From the NCBI RefSeq assembly GCF_009865215.1, contig NZ_WWJX01001420.1, positions 1 to 49,990 on the forward strand: 49,990 nucleotides of DNA, in the 5' to 3' direction. This document shows positions 26,401 through 33,665 of the stretch, piece after piece; within the stretch, counting starts at the first letter, position 1; each line of letters opens with the position of its first letter. The notes under the pieces are model-generated. The model had not been told where the DNA came from, ran no database searches, and saw nothing but the letters and a program-made list of their open reading frames with translations. Position numbers and translations under genes: made by a program. This DNA is from Streptomyces sp. SID3343 (lineage in GTDB: Bacteria > Actinomycetota > Actinomycetes > Streptomycetales > Streptomycetaceae).

Positions 26401-27831
26401 TCAATCGGACGTGGAAAACGCGGCAGCGCCGACCTAGTCGCCTATTTCGAACTCCGAGCTCATCAGGTGCTAAGCAAGAGAGGTCAAACTGGCCTTATTG
26501 CAACCAATACTCTCGCCCAAGGCGATAGCAGAGAGGTTGGGCTCGATCAGCTGGTTGCAGATGGCGTAGAGATCCGACAGGCCATTAAGAGCGCACCTTG
26601 GCCATCAAAATCCGCAGTGCTGGAATATTGTGCAGTATGGACCAGCGTACCAATTCTTTCGAAAGATGCCGGCCGGTATATTTCCGGCATTCCGACACTT
26701 TCCGGAATCTCGTCATCACTTGCACCAAAGTCGCGGATTTCCAGCTGGGCAGAGCCACTGAAGGAATTCGGGCGAACCTCGTTTATCGGATCCTACGTTC
26801 TCGGCATGGGGTTCATTCTGACGGAAGCCGAAGCGCTTTCGTGGATCGCCAAGGAACCGCGATATTCGGATATCCTTTTTCCATATTTCAACGGCTATGA
26901 TATCAACAATAGTGCTGACTATTCGAGCGATCGCTGGGTTATTGACTTCGGCGACCGGTGCGAAAAATGTGCTCAACGTTATCCGTTGGCGTACGAACGA
27001 GTCCTTGAGAAAGTTAAGCCGGAGCGTAATGCCAATAACCGCAAGGTTTACCGGGATTATTGGTGGCAATTCGGAGAAAAGAGGCCTGCCCTGACGCAGG
27101 CTTTGACCGGCCTAGACTCTTGTATCGTGATGGCCCTGGTAAGCAAGGCTGCCATGCCTGCATTGATGCCGACCGGTCGAGTATTCTCACACATGCTTGC
27201 CGTGTTCGCGTCTGATGATCGCGCCTTGCTGGCATATCTCAGCAGCGCCCTCCACTATTGGTGGGCGCTCGATCGAGCATCAACCATGAAGGGCGATCTC
27301 CGATACACCCCGTCTGACGTCTTTGAGACACTTGTGCGCCCCGGAATGAATGCAGATCTTCGAGACGCCGGGCGACGCTTGGATACCCATCGTCATCAGA
27401 TTCAAGAAAGTCGAAACATTGGACTTACTTCTGTATGTAACCTGATACACAGCAACGATTGCAGCGACGCCGATATCGTCGCCCTTCGTGCAATTCATCG
27501 TGATATCGACATTGCGACGGTCGAAGCGTACGGATGGGACGACCTTCTAGACACTCGTGGTGGTTTGGGGCACGGGTTTCACACCACCGATCAAGGGGTG
27601 CGGTATACTATCGACCTTGTTTCCCGAACAGAGATCGTCGACCGGCTTCGAGAAATGAACCACCAGCAATATGCTAATGAAGTCTATCTGGGTATGCATA
27701 AAAAGCCGACACGTCACGCGGATATGCCCTCCCCGTCGCTCGCCGCTCTCGATAAGGCGAAAAAAAGACCGACCATAGAGGTCGATTTTGAGGACGATGG
27801 ACTTTTTCGACCCGAGAATTCTCTCTTCTAG
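23407..27831 (+). CDS. drmMI: DISARM class 1 N6-adenine methyltransferase DrmMI
   Basis: A 1474-residue methyltransferase. The N-terminal ~640 residues include an REase-like region (FALVAPGIEFGELKDE near 140) and helical parts as in PglX-type enzymes. SAM motif I is VADIAMGSAAFLVAA near 695 (AMGSAAF in place of PACGSGAF), and motif IV is AVIGNPPFLGG near 973. A long target-recognition region follows. AAGGAGG eight bases before the ATG and ATGA overlap with drmD make the start firm. In DISARM this enzyme marks host DNA. Odd: from about 25440 to the end, base composition falls to roughly 50% G+C (hand counts 28/60 at 27001 and 30/60 at 26581, against 39/60 at 25141). The catalytic and recognition half thus looks recombined from another source. 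Confidence 0.92.
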   Translation: MSQSPAAAGPRRNFGMAAAIAKASDGRSQHLDWLNLAEISGPFLTLPVLLGAWPQLDSLDKEQRQLLRRRHGMWQADQVAGHAEWVEYVLGDLLEWGDRLALRGAAAEGADADAPSTDALLDRFTLPVPEHDTELRADFALVAPGIEFGELKDEPDAIAAAKHIPLLGMVLPPGTPPTARLKTDAWAATPADRLAKLLRHHHVDLGVLTDGRWWCLVWAPVGGVTTTVVLDAIDWNQVADRNVVRAWLSMLRRDRFFAVPDEETLIPLLKRSLDNQEEVTDALGVQVRQAVELLVDAIHRADRRGMEQGRPGLHAQGVSAAEVYRGAVAVMMRVIFLLVAEERGLLPADNEVYAKSYSAGRLGAELEAHADAEGESSLDYSNAAWHRLIALFHAVYGGVNHPELRLPAYGGSIFDPQTYWWLEGKAEPGTESAGRVPLLAIDDRTVLHMLASVQYVTIGGDRKAKSARQLVAEQKKKSKKTGERRKLTFRTLDVEQIGYVYEGLLSYDAQRAEDTMVGLIGPLGKENEVELAELEHLAAPFGVGSLAAPGAAADLKGLAKKIAETFKEPKPGIGSAGAIEKAISPLPDDEVIDAERRLYASCHDRDLADRLMPFYGIIRADLRGYPTVMAGGALYVAESSLRKNTGAHYTPRFLAEEVVEGALEPLVYEPGPLQTKHQEKWVPKTADQILSLKVADIAMGSAAFLVAACRFLADRLIEAWAREGSAEAVSYHSTRDVVDEVTAVDAEADPVLIHARRQIIEHCLYGVDINPLAVEMAKLSLWLVSMDPKRPFSFLDDRLVAGDSLLGIFSLEQLETVHMHVREGRALHAGDLFEWTQGARTRVSEVAKERRAITGIEGDDLARVDEKRRRLELAHQHMARLGLVADLVAGAALAATGVSEVQRSQIHTKAASIANDIAGEDLLESFSALGEARKQAIEWLGQDLPEGSFRRAPVHWPLEFPEVFEQGGFDAVIGNPPFLGGQKLTGAMGDAYREYLVKSIGRGKRGSADLVAYFELRAHQVLSKRGQTGLIATNTLAQGDSREVGLDQLVADGVEIRQAIKSAPWPSKSAVLEYCAVWTSVPILSKDAGRYISGIPTLSGISSSLAPKSRISSWAEPLKEFGRTSFIGSYVLGMGFILTEAEALSWIAKEPRYSDILFPYFNGYDINNSADYSSDRWVIDFGDRCEKCAQRYPLAYERVLEKVKPERNANNRKVYRDYWWQFGEKRPALTQALTGLDSCIVMALVSKAAMPALMPTGRVFSHMLAVFASDDRALLAYLSSALHYWWALDRASTMKGDLRYTPSDVFETLVRPGMNADLRDAGRRLDTHRHQIQESRNIGLTSVCNLIHSNDCSDADIVALRAIHRDIDIATVEAYGWDDLLDTRGGLGHGFHTTDQGVRYTIDLVSRTEIVDRLREMNHQQYANEVYLGMHKKPTRHADMPSPSLAALDKAKKRPTIEVDFEDDGLFRPENSLF

Positions 27832-27870
27832 AAGACCGCATTCTCACTCATTCGATCCCGTTTGCTTAAC

Positions 27871-27895
27871 GGGGCATCGCATCATCCAATGCCCC
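27871..27895. terminator. Hairpin between convergent drmMI and DUF397 genes
   Basis: Seven-base perfect arms GGGGCAT (27871-27877) and ATGCCCC (27889-27895) with an 11-base loop lie 40 bases after the drmMI stop. A modest bidirectional terminator, implying that drmMI transcription ends here rather than running on to drmA. Confidence 0.5.
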
Positions 27896-27912
27896 GAGCA
27901 CGAGACATCATT

Positions 27913-28110
27913 CTAGAGGCGAGACAAGAAACCCTCCCAAATGTGAGGTTGGAGACGGAGAGCGGCAGCCGTTTGGACCTTCGAGTCCCGCACGCAGAGA
28001 GTTTGGTCATCAATGGCAACCTCCACGCAGTCACCGCCTCCCGTCCCACTGTGACTGCTCGTGCGCCACGCCATATGGAGTCCGGCGTTCATCCGTTGTT
28101 CAGTACTCAC
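27913..28110 (-). CDS. DUF397 family small protein
   Basis: A 65-residue protein with the family hallmarks WRTSSHSGTGGGDCVEVA and VRDSKV and a Trp-containing end (IWEGFLSRL). DUF397 proteins are abundant in Streptomyces and nearly always follow a DUF5753-type XRE regulator; the pair has been described as toxin-antitoxin-like (Scr1 family) and as a developmental switch. It starts at GTG overlapping the regulator stop (GTGA), so the two are translationally coupled. Its presence between drmMI and drmA splits the DISARM locus. Function here is unproven. Confidence 0.85.
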   Translation of the reverse strand: MSTEQRMNAGLHMAWRTSSHSGTGGGDCVEVAIDDQTLCVRDSKVQTAAALRLQPHIWEGFLSRL

Positions 28111-28940
28111 AGTTCTCCCGCCACCCGCTCGATGAGACGTGCTGACTCCGATACGTTAAGAGCCTGCGACCGGAGCTTGCCATAGCGGAGTTCGTGCCGA
28201 CTGACTCTGTCGGGATCGGAGATGACCATGCTCTCGTCCTGGGACTCAATGTAGGTGACGCGACGGTGATCAATCGTCTCCACGAGCACCATCGGGCCGT
28301 TCAACCCTGCGTGGGCTCCGAATGACATGGGCATGATCTGAACCTCGACGTTGCTCAGCTGCGCTGCTTCGAGGAGCCGATGAAACTGGGCTTTCAGCAC
28401 GGCTCGACCACCGACAGGGCAGTGCAGGACGGCCTCACCAATCAGAAACGACAACTCCACTGCTGGCACGCGGGTCAGCAGTGTCTGCCTGTCCATCCGG
28501 GCTTCGAGATGCTGCTCGAAGGTCTCCTCGTCGAATGGCGGACAGTTGGCCCTGAGCAGCGCTTCGGCGTACTGCTTGGTCTGCAGTAGGCCCGGTACAA
28601 GCAACGGTTCGTAGGCGAAGCGGCTCAGAGCCTCCGTCTCCAAGAGCGCGAAGTCCCGGAAGAACGCCGGTAGCTTGGCCAAGTCGACGTCCTCCTGTAG
28701 GGCCTGCAAGACGCCCAGCGCGCTCAGCGTCGTTTCAGCTGCCAAGGTGAAGGCCTCCTTCGCAGGCCTTCGGCCCTGCTCGATCGAGGCGACCTGCTCG
28801 ACCGAGTAGCCGACCGCATCGGCCAACTCAGCCTGGGTCAACCCGGCACGCTCCCGGAACAGTTGGACCAACTTGCCATACGCGCGCCACGTGGGCGGCC
28901 TGTCGTCATCGTTCTTGCGCTTCCTCGGCGGACGGGCCAT
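28107..28940 (-). CDS. XRE-family regulator with DUF5753 (Scr1-type)
   Basis: A 277-residue protein. An N-terminal Cro/C1-type helix-turn-helix (residues 20-75; LFRERAGLTQAELADAVGYSVEQVASIEQGRR) precedes the DUF5753 domain (PGLLQTKQYAEALL, MDRQTLL, FLIGEAVLH, VQIMPMSFGAHAGLNGPMVLVE). The ATG at 28940 has GGAG eight bases upstream; the longer frame lacks this. The gene heads a minus-strand pair with DUF397 and diverges from an RsbW-like ATPase, the standard three-gene Streptomyces set. It could repress neighbouring units, such as the RAMA/ABC-3C operon whose promoter carries a palindrome, or it may simply be an inserted cassette. Confidence 0.9.
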   Translation of the reverse strand: MARPPRKRKNDDDRPPTWRAYGKLVQLFRERAGLTQAELADAVGYSVEQVASIEQGRRPAKEAFTLAAETTLSALGVLQALQEDVDLAKLPAFFRDFALLETEALSRFAYEPLLVPGLLQTKQYAEALLRANCPPFDEETFEQHLEARMDRQTLLTRVPAVELSFLIGEAVLHCPVGGRAVLKAQFHRLLEAAQLSNVEVQIMPMSFGAHAGLNGPMVLVETIDHRRVTYIESQDESMVISDPDRVSRHELRYGKLRSQALNVSESARLIERVAGEL

Positions 28941-29096
28941 GGGCGTCACTCCTCGCGAATCGTCTTGATACCAACGCCTTCTGCTCGCCCCGGTTACCGT
29001 GGCCCGCTCGTACAACGCCGCCGACCACCCGTACGTCCAGGCTCCGTACCTTCGACGCACCTGGTCAGGCTATCTGCGTGAGCCGATGGTCACGGT

Positions 29097-29570
29097 ATGA
29101 AACCGAAAACTCTCATTCCGGATGCCCACAGACCGCAATTGCCGCCACCCACGGCCACCTTCGGCATCGTGCTCAGTTCGACCCCGCGAGGTGCCCGCCT
29201 CGCCCGGCTGGTCATCGCCGAGCGGCTTGCGGACTGGAACGTCCACCGTGACAGCAACGGCTTCAACGCCGCCATCCTGGTCGTCGCCGAATTGGCCGGC
29301 AATGCGGTCCGGCACTGCGCCGATGCCGGATGGGACTTCAGCGTTCAGGTCTCGATGCATCCGACTCCATCCGACCCCGTGGCGCCCGCAACCCTCCGCA
29401 TCCAGGTCACCGACGCGTGCCCCGAGCGACCCGTGCGAATCGCCCCGCCACCACCCCAGGACTCCGAGTCCGGCCGCGGCCTCTCTCTGGTCATCGGGCT
29501 CGCCGTGCGCTGGGGCTGCCTCTCGCTCGACAGAGGTACGAAATCTGTGTGGGCCGACGTAGTGCTGTGA
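29097..29570 (+). CDS. RsbW/SpoIIAB-like ATP-binding protein
   Basis: A 157-residue GHKL-fold ATPase. The N box VVAELAGNAVRHC, G1 box LRIQVTDACPE and G2 box ESGRGLSLVIGLA are all present. Such proteins are anti-sigma-factor kinases or stand-alone ATP-binding partners of the XRE-DUF5753/DUF397 pair. Length is typical. It diverges from the regulator by 156 bases. I see no clear Shine-Dalgarno before the ATG, so translation may be weak or leaderless. It precedes the RAMA gene by about 100 bases that hold a separate promoter. Confidence 0.87.
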   Translation: MKPKTLIPDAHRPQLPPPTATFGIVLSSTPRGARLARLVIAERLADWNVHRDSNGFNAAILVVAELAGNAVRHCADAGWDFSVQVSMHPTPSDPVAPATLRIQVTDACPERPVRIAPPPPQDSESGRGLSLVIGLAVRWGCLSLDRGTKSVWADVVL

Positions 29571-29629
29571 GGCGCCTCGATCGCGGCGCGACATCCACTC
29601 GCCCGGAGGCCTGGACAGACGACCACGCT

Positions 29630-29661
29630 TTGACTATTCTCTCGACTATCACTCGGATAGT
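29630..29661 (+). promoter_or_regulatory. Promoter with embedded palindrome for the RAMA / ABC-3C unit
   Basis: TTGACT (29630-29635) is a good -35, followed 17 bases later by TCGGAT. The spacer and -10 contain the perfect palindrome ACTATC (29645-29650), five-base gap, GATAGT (29656-29661), a likely repressor site that would block RNA polymerase. The first RAMA gene starts 14 bases further on, with AAAGGTGGG between. Confidence 0.5.
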
Positions 29662-29674
29662 GAAAGGTGGGCAC

Positions 29675-30040
29675 GTGAACATCCGTATCCTCAACCTCGC
29701 CGGAAACGTCACCTGCGTACTCATAGCCCCGTCGAGCGCCAAGTCCAAGGTCTCCCCCGCGCCGCCGGCACGGCGGCCCGCTCGGCGCCGAACCGTCTGG
29801 GGAGACCTGGCCCCCTACCTGGCCGACGGCCGCCTGCACGTCGGGCAGCGTCTCCAGTGGCTCCGGGAGCAGTTGGGGCAGTTGCACCACACCACCGTGC
29901 TGGCTACCGGCTGCGTACGCCTTGACGACGGCCGTGTGTTCAGGTCCTTGTCCGGGGCAGCCCGCGCGGTCTCGGGCATATCCGAGAGCGGCCCCCGAGT
30001 CTGGAGGACCGAGAAGGGCATCGCCGTGCGTGACCTGTGA
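29675..30040 (+). CDS. RAMA-domain protein (short form)
   Basis: A 121-residue protein starting at GTG with AAAGGTGGG upstream. Its C-terminal half (about 45-121) reads LAPYLADGRLHVGQRLQWL, HHTTVLATGCVRLDDGRVF, LSGAARAVSG and RVWRTEKG, which I match to RAMA, the domain predicted to read modified bases and found fused to restriction enzymes and methylases. The N-terminal ~40 residues are basic and proline-rich with no fold I recognise. It lacks the ribbon-helix-helix found in the next gene, of which it may be a diverged duplicate. A role in recognising methylated or modified DNA next to DISARM is plausible. Confidence 0.75.
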   Translation: MNIRILNLAGNVTCVLIAPSSAKSKVSPAPPARRPARRRTVWGDLAPYLADGRLHVGQRLQWLREQLGQLHHTTVLATGCVRLDDGRVFRSLSGAARAVSGISESGPRVWRTEKGIAVRDL

Positions 30041-30068
30041 CGGCACGCGTCGTTGATCGCCTGCGGGG

Positions 30069-30098
30069 TTGTGCGCTCGCCGCGCAACCTCGTAGGCT
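30069..30098 (+). promoter_or_regulatory. Possible promoter between the two RAMA genes
   Basis: TTGTGC (30069-30074), an 18-base spacer and TAGGCT (30093-30098) could allow separate transcription of the second RAMA gene and the ABC-3C genes. The match to consensus is only moderate. Confidence 0.3.
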
Positions 30099-30133
30099 TT
30101 CGACTGTCACGATGTCGCACTGGGAGTCAAGGC

Positions 30134-30574
30134 ATGTCGAGTCGCACCATTCGCGTAGATGACGAGGTGTACGCCGCCCTTCAGCGTCGCGCCGAGCCGT
30201 TCGTAGACACGCCCAACAGCACCCTGCGCAAGCTCCTCGGGCTGACCCCCGGGTCCGGCAGACCCGAGGCGTCGGACGAGGCGCCCACCGATGACCTGGG
30301 TACCGAGTCGGCCGGTGGTACATCCCCCCGCGAGCAGCGGCTCGCGCCCTTCCTCAACGACGGGCGCCTCGAAGCCGGCCAACGCCTCGTGTGGCACCGC
30401 CGCAATCTCAAGCAGACGCATCACGCCACCGTCCTCGCCAACGGCAACCTCCGGCTCGACGACGGGCGGGAATTCGGGTCACCGTCCGGGGCCGCGACCG
30501 AGATCGCGGGCAACCCGCAGAACGGGCTGAAGTGCTGGGCGACCGAGGATGGCAAGCGGCTCTCGGAGCTGTGA
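30134..30574 (+). CDS. RHH-RAMA modified-DNA reader protein
   Basis: A 146-residue protein. Residues 3-36 (TIRVDDEVYAALQRRAEPF, STLRKLLGL) look like the SeqA/ribbon-helix-helix DNA-binding N-terminus. A linker follows, then a canonical RAMA domain (LAPFLNDGRLEAGQRLVW, HHATVLANGNLRLDDGREF, SPSGAATEIAGNP). SeqA itself binds hemimethylated GATC, so an RHH plus modification-reader layout strongly suggests binding of modified DNA. The ATG at 30134 has GGGAG seven bases upstream. The ABC-3C effector starts 40 bases downstream on the same strand, so this may be the DNA sensor of that system or of DISARM. Partner assignment is inference. Confidence 0.82.
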   Translation: MSSRTIRVDDEVYAALQRRAEPFVDTPNSTLRKLLGLTPGSGRPEASDEAPTDDLGTESAGGTSPREQRLAPFLNDGRLEAGQRLVWHRRNLKQTHHATVLANGNLRLDDGREFGSPSGAATEIAGNPQNGLKCWATEDGKRLSEL

Positions 30575-30614
30575 GGATCGCCGGCCTCGGCTGGCGGTGG
30601 GGGCGGGGGGGATC

Positions 30615-31556
30615 ATGCGCTTCGCGCACTGGATGTACGCCAACATCAAGTTCCGGGAAATGCTGGGCGACCTGCACACGGAGGCGTTCGAGGACTTCTT
30701 CCACGACCTGATGTGCCTGCGTCACCCCGACTTCGTCGACGTGCGCACGCACGGAAACATCGGTGACCAAGGTGCGGACGGCCTCGGACTGCACTCCAGG
30801 AAGCTGTACGCCTGCTATGCACCACGCTCCTTCAATGCATCGGCCGTCCGGGTGAAGTTCACGTCCGACCTGGAGAAGGCGCTGGAAAAGCGTCTCGATC
30901 AGTTCGGTACGTTCGTCTTCGTGCACAACGACCTTCGGGGCGTCCATCCCGAGGTTTCTTCGATGCTGGCGGACGCCCGTACCGCGCATCCCGACCTCGA
31001 TTTCGAGGTGATGGGGCGGAGGGGGCTGTGGCGTGAAATCAGGCGGCTTGAACGCGGCGATGTCGAACACGTGCTGGGCTGCGAGATCCCGATCGATGAG
31101 CTCGTCTACGGCGTCGGTCTGGAGGATCTGGCGCCCTTGCTCGCCAGGCTCAGGGAACACCGTGAGACTGCCGATCCCCTGATGAGCCTCGCGGCCGTCA
31201 GCGAGCTGAAGCTCGACTTCAACGACCTGCGCGACGATGTGCGCGGAGAGTTGGTCAAGGGCATGCGGCACACGCGTCTCGTGGACGAGTACTACGCCGG
31301 TGTTCTCGATCCGTTCGAGCACGACGACGTGGCTGCCGGCTTCAAGGCGCATTTCGCGCTGGCTCGGCAGGACTCCGCGGACCCCGAAGACATCCTGTAC
31401 GACCTCCAACAGTACGTGCACGGCAACAAGAGTCAGCATCCGCGCGATCACCGCGCGACGATGGTCGTCATCGCCCACTTCTTCGAGCGCTGCGACATCT
31501 TCGATGCTCCGCCGCCCGGCTGGTCGCCCAACGGCACACCGGCGGGGAGGCCCTGA
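30615..31556 (+). CDS. ABC-3C effector component with REase-like N-terminus
   Basis: A 313-residue protein. The N-terminal ~150 residues (FEDFFHDLMCLRHPDFVDV, HGNIGDQGADGLGL, KLYACYAPR) resemble a restriction-endonuclease-fold module with a G-D-x-G-x-D motif. The C-terminal part (DELVYGVGLEDLAPLL, LVDEYYAGVLDPFE, DILYDLQQYVHG) resembles the C-terminal domain of ABC-three-component effectors. The next two genes are a tiny middle component and a DUF2326 ATPase, which completes the ABC-3C set predicted by Krishnan and colleagues. Probably cuts DNA when the ATPase is triggered. Start chosen at ATG 30615 with a G-rich ribosome site. Its stop lies one base before the next start. Confidence 0.75.
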   Translation: MRFAHWMYANIKFREMLGDLHTEAFEDFFHDLMCLRHPDFVDVRTHGNIGDQGADGLGLHSRKLYACYAPRSFNASAVRVKFTSDLEKALEKRLDQFGTFVFVHNDLRGVHPEVSSMLADARTAHPDLDFEVMGRRGLWREIRRLERGDVEHVLGCEIPIDELVYGVGLEDLAPLLARLREHRETADPLMSLAAVSELKLDFNDLRDDVRGELVKGMRHTRLVDEYYAGVLDPFEHDDVAAGFKAHFALARQDSADPEDILYDLQQYVHGNKSQHPRDHRATMVVIAHFFERCDIFDAPPPGWSPNGTPAGRP

Positions 31557-31557
31557 G

Positions 31558-31824
31558 ATGCTCACCCCCACCAAAGGCATCGCCCCCGACCGAGCCCTCC
31601 TGGCCGTCGGTGCGCAAATCCTCATGGAACTCGACGGTCCTGTGACGGTCAGTCAGGCATTCGCCCGACTCAAGACGCGCCGGGTCGAACTCGGCCACCG
31701 CTCCCCCGTTTCGTTCGGCTGGTTCGTGCTTGCGCTCGACGTGCTGCACGCCCTGGGAGCCGTGGAGCTGCAAGACCAACTGCTGATCCCGAGGAGGGGC
31801 GATGCTGCGGCAGCTGAGCGCTGA
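31558..31824 (+). CDS. ABC-3C middle component (small)
   Basis: An 88-residue protein with regions GIAPDRALLAVGAQILMEL and SFGWFVLALDVLHALGAVEL, a small helical/winged fold seen in ABC-three-component middle subunits. GGGGAGG about seven bases before the ATG is a strong ribosome site. It starts one base after the effector stop, and its end overlaps the DUF2326 ATPase gene by 23 bases, so the three are tightly coupled. It probably bridges the ATPase to the effector. Family assignment rests mostly on context. Confidence 0.75.
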   Translation: MLTPTKGIAPDRALLAVGAQILMELDGPVTVSQAFARLKTRRVELGHRSPVSFGWFVLALDVLHALGAVELQDQLLIPRRGDAAAAER

Positions 31825-33550
31825 CGATGCACGGTTTCGCACCGTCGACTTCAAGCCGGGCGTGAACCTCCTCGTCGCCGACACGACCGAGACCTCCACC
31901 GACGAGGACAGCCGTAACAGCACCGGCAAGTCCAGCCTGATCGAGTTGCTGCACTTCCTGCTCGGCGCGCGGGCGGACGTCAAAAGCCTGCCCACACGCA
32001 AAGCACTGCGCCGAACCGCGTTCACCCTCGAACTCGACTGGTCGCAGACGCCGGACGGACGACTCGCGGTCACCCGCTCCGGCGCACGTCCCGAGGTCGT
32101 CCGGCTGAACCACGACATCGATCCCGACCACGACGTCCTTTTCGACATGGACGGGCCGGTGGATGTTCCGAACCCTCGCTGGCAGCAACTGATCGACCGT
32201 GAGCTGTTCGGACTGCGCGCCGACCATCAGGGCCTGACCGGGCGAGCCATGCTGAGCTTCCTGATCCGCCGCGTCGCCAGCCATTCCTTCAACCAGGCGA
32301 CCCGCACGCACAACCAACAGTCCGAGGCGGATGCCGCGGCGAACCTCGCGTATCTGCTCGGCCTGGACTGGAAGTTGGCGGCCGGTTACCGCGAGATCGC
32401 CGCCCGTGAGGCGACCCGTCGTCAGCTGCGGCAGGCCGTCAGCGATCCGGTCTGGGGCAGGATCGTCGGCAATACGGCGGATCTACGCGGTCAGATCACG
32501 TTGGCTGAGGACGAGTTGCGGCGGATCTCGCAACAGATCACCGAATTTCGTGTCGTTCCCCAGTACGAGGAACTACAGCGGCGCGCGGACGAGATCGATC
32601 ACCGGATTCGCAGCCTCAACAGTCAAGACGCGATCGACCTCCGCAACCTCGGCGACCTCAAGGCCGCCGTGGAGGAGACCACCGACACAGCGGTGCGCTA
32701 CCTGGAGCCGGTCTACCGGGAACTCGACATCCTCCTCGGCGAACAGGTTCGGCGCCGTTTCGACGACGTGCGCGGATTCCACGAGTCGGTCGTACGCAAT
32801 CGCCGGCGATACCTGGCTGACGAAATCCGCTCGACCGAGGCCGCCTTGGTCGAGCGGAAGGCCGAACGGGGCCGGCTCGGCGTCGAGTTGCAGACCGTGC
32901 TGCGCATACTCGCCGAGGGCGGCGCCCTCGACGCACTCACGGCCCTGCAACAGGCCCTCGCCCACAAGCAGGCGGCGGTCCAAGCCCTGCGGCACCGCTA
33001 CGACGCCGCCCAGACGCTGGAGAGCAGCGCCTTGGAGATCAAGGCCAAGAAGGTGGAGTTGCAGCGATCCCTCGCGGCCGACCTCGGCGAGCGGCGCATG
33101 CAGACCGAAGAAGCCACGCTGCTGTTCTCGGAGTACGCCCAGCGACTCTACGGCCACGGCCGCAGCGCGTACCTGGCCATCGAAGCCGGGCCGTCGAGCC
33201 TCAAGATCACTCCTCGGATCGACAGCGACGACAGTCGCGGCATCGGCAACATGGTGATCTTCTGCTTCGACCTCACACTCGCCGTGCTCGCCCATCGGCA
33301 CGGCCGAGGCCCGGACTTCCTCGTGCACGACAGCCACCTGTTCGACGGTGTCGACGACCGGCAGCTGTTCGCCGCCCTCACCTTGGCCAGCGAAGTGAGC
33401 GCGCGTGAGGGGTTGCAGTACATCGCGAGCCTCAATTCGGACGACCTTGCGAAGATCGAGCGGCGCGGTTATGACGCGTCCGAGGTGGTCCTGACTCCCC
33501 GCCTGACGGACGCCTACGAGGCGGGTGGCCTGTTCGGGTTCCGATTCTGA
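31802..33550 (+). CDS. DUF2326 ABC/SMC-like ATPase of the ABC-3C system
   Basis: A 582-residue ATPase. Walker A NSTGKSSLIE lies near residue 39, preceded by a disordered acidic turn (TTETSTDEDSR). A long coiled coil covers about 210-440 (ITLAEDELRRISQQITEF, AALVERKAERGRLGVEL). The C-terminal half carries GIGNMVIFCFDLTLAVLA and a Walker B-like strand DFLVHDSHLFDG near 505 with His in place of the usual catalytic Glu, typical of this family as I know it. GAGGAGG before the ATG is an excellent ribosome site. SMC-like ATPases of conflict systems act as DNA-bound sensors, so this would activate the REase-like effector at 30615. Confidence 0.85.
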   Translation: MLRQLSADDARFRTVDFKPGVNLLVADTTETSTDEDSRNSTGKSSLIELLHFLLGARADVKSLPTRKALRRTAFTLELDWSQTPDGRLAVTRSGARPEVVRLNHDIDPDHDVLFDMDGPVDVPNPRWQQLIDRELFGLRADHQGLTGRAMLSFLIRRVASHSFNQATRTHNQQSEADAAANLAYLLGLDWKLAAGYREIAAREATRRQLRQAVSDPVWGRIVGNTADLRGQITLAEDELRRISQQITEFRVVPQYEELQRRADEIDHRIRSLNSQDAIDLRNLGDLKAAVEETTDTAVRYLEPVYRELDILLGEQVRRRFDDVRGFHESVVRNRRRYLADEIRSTEAALVERKAERGRLGVELQTVLRILAEGGALDALTALQQALAHKQAAVQALRHRYDAAQTLESSALEIKAKKVELQRSLAADLGERRMQTEEATLLFSEYAQRLYGHGRSAYLAIEAGPSSLKITPRIDSDDSRGIGNMVIFCFDLTLAVLAHRHGRGPDFLVHDSHLFDGVDDRQLFAALTLASEVSAREGLQYIASLNSDDLAKIERRGYDASEVVLTPRLTDAYEAGGLFGFRF

Positions 33551-33556
33551 TGGTCA

Positions 33557-33606
33557 GGGAGCCATCTCGATTGCTGTGAACTTAGATAACGCATACGATG
33601 GCTCCC
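33557..33606 (+). promoter_or_regulatory. Inverted repeat enclosing the shared island element, before the dndB-like gene
   Basis: Perfect ten-base arms GGGAGCCATC (33557-33566) and GATGGCTCCC (33597-33606) enclose a 30-base AT-richer spacer holding GTGAACTTAGATAACGCATA (33576-33595), the element also found before drmD and drmA. As RNA the arms form a stem-loop that could end the ABC-3C transcript; as DNA they flank a promoter-like site. Confidence 0.55.
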
Positions 33607-33665
33607 GGCGCAGACCGCGTTCCTCGAAGTGAGGCCGCGACAGCTCGCACGAACAGGGGAACTCC

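Noticed and set aside
20090-27831. BREX or Pgl system (PglX-like methylase plus kinases)
   Set aside because: No PglZ phosphatase-like, BrxC/PglY ATPase or BrxL was found; drmD, drmA, drmB and drmC identify class 1 DISARM instead.
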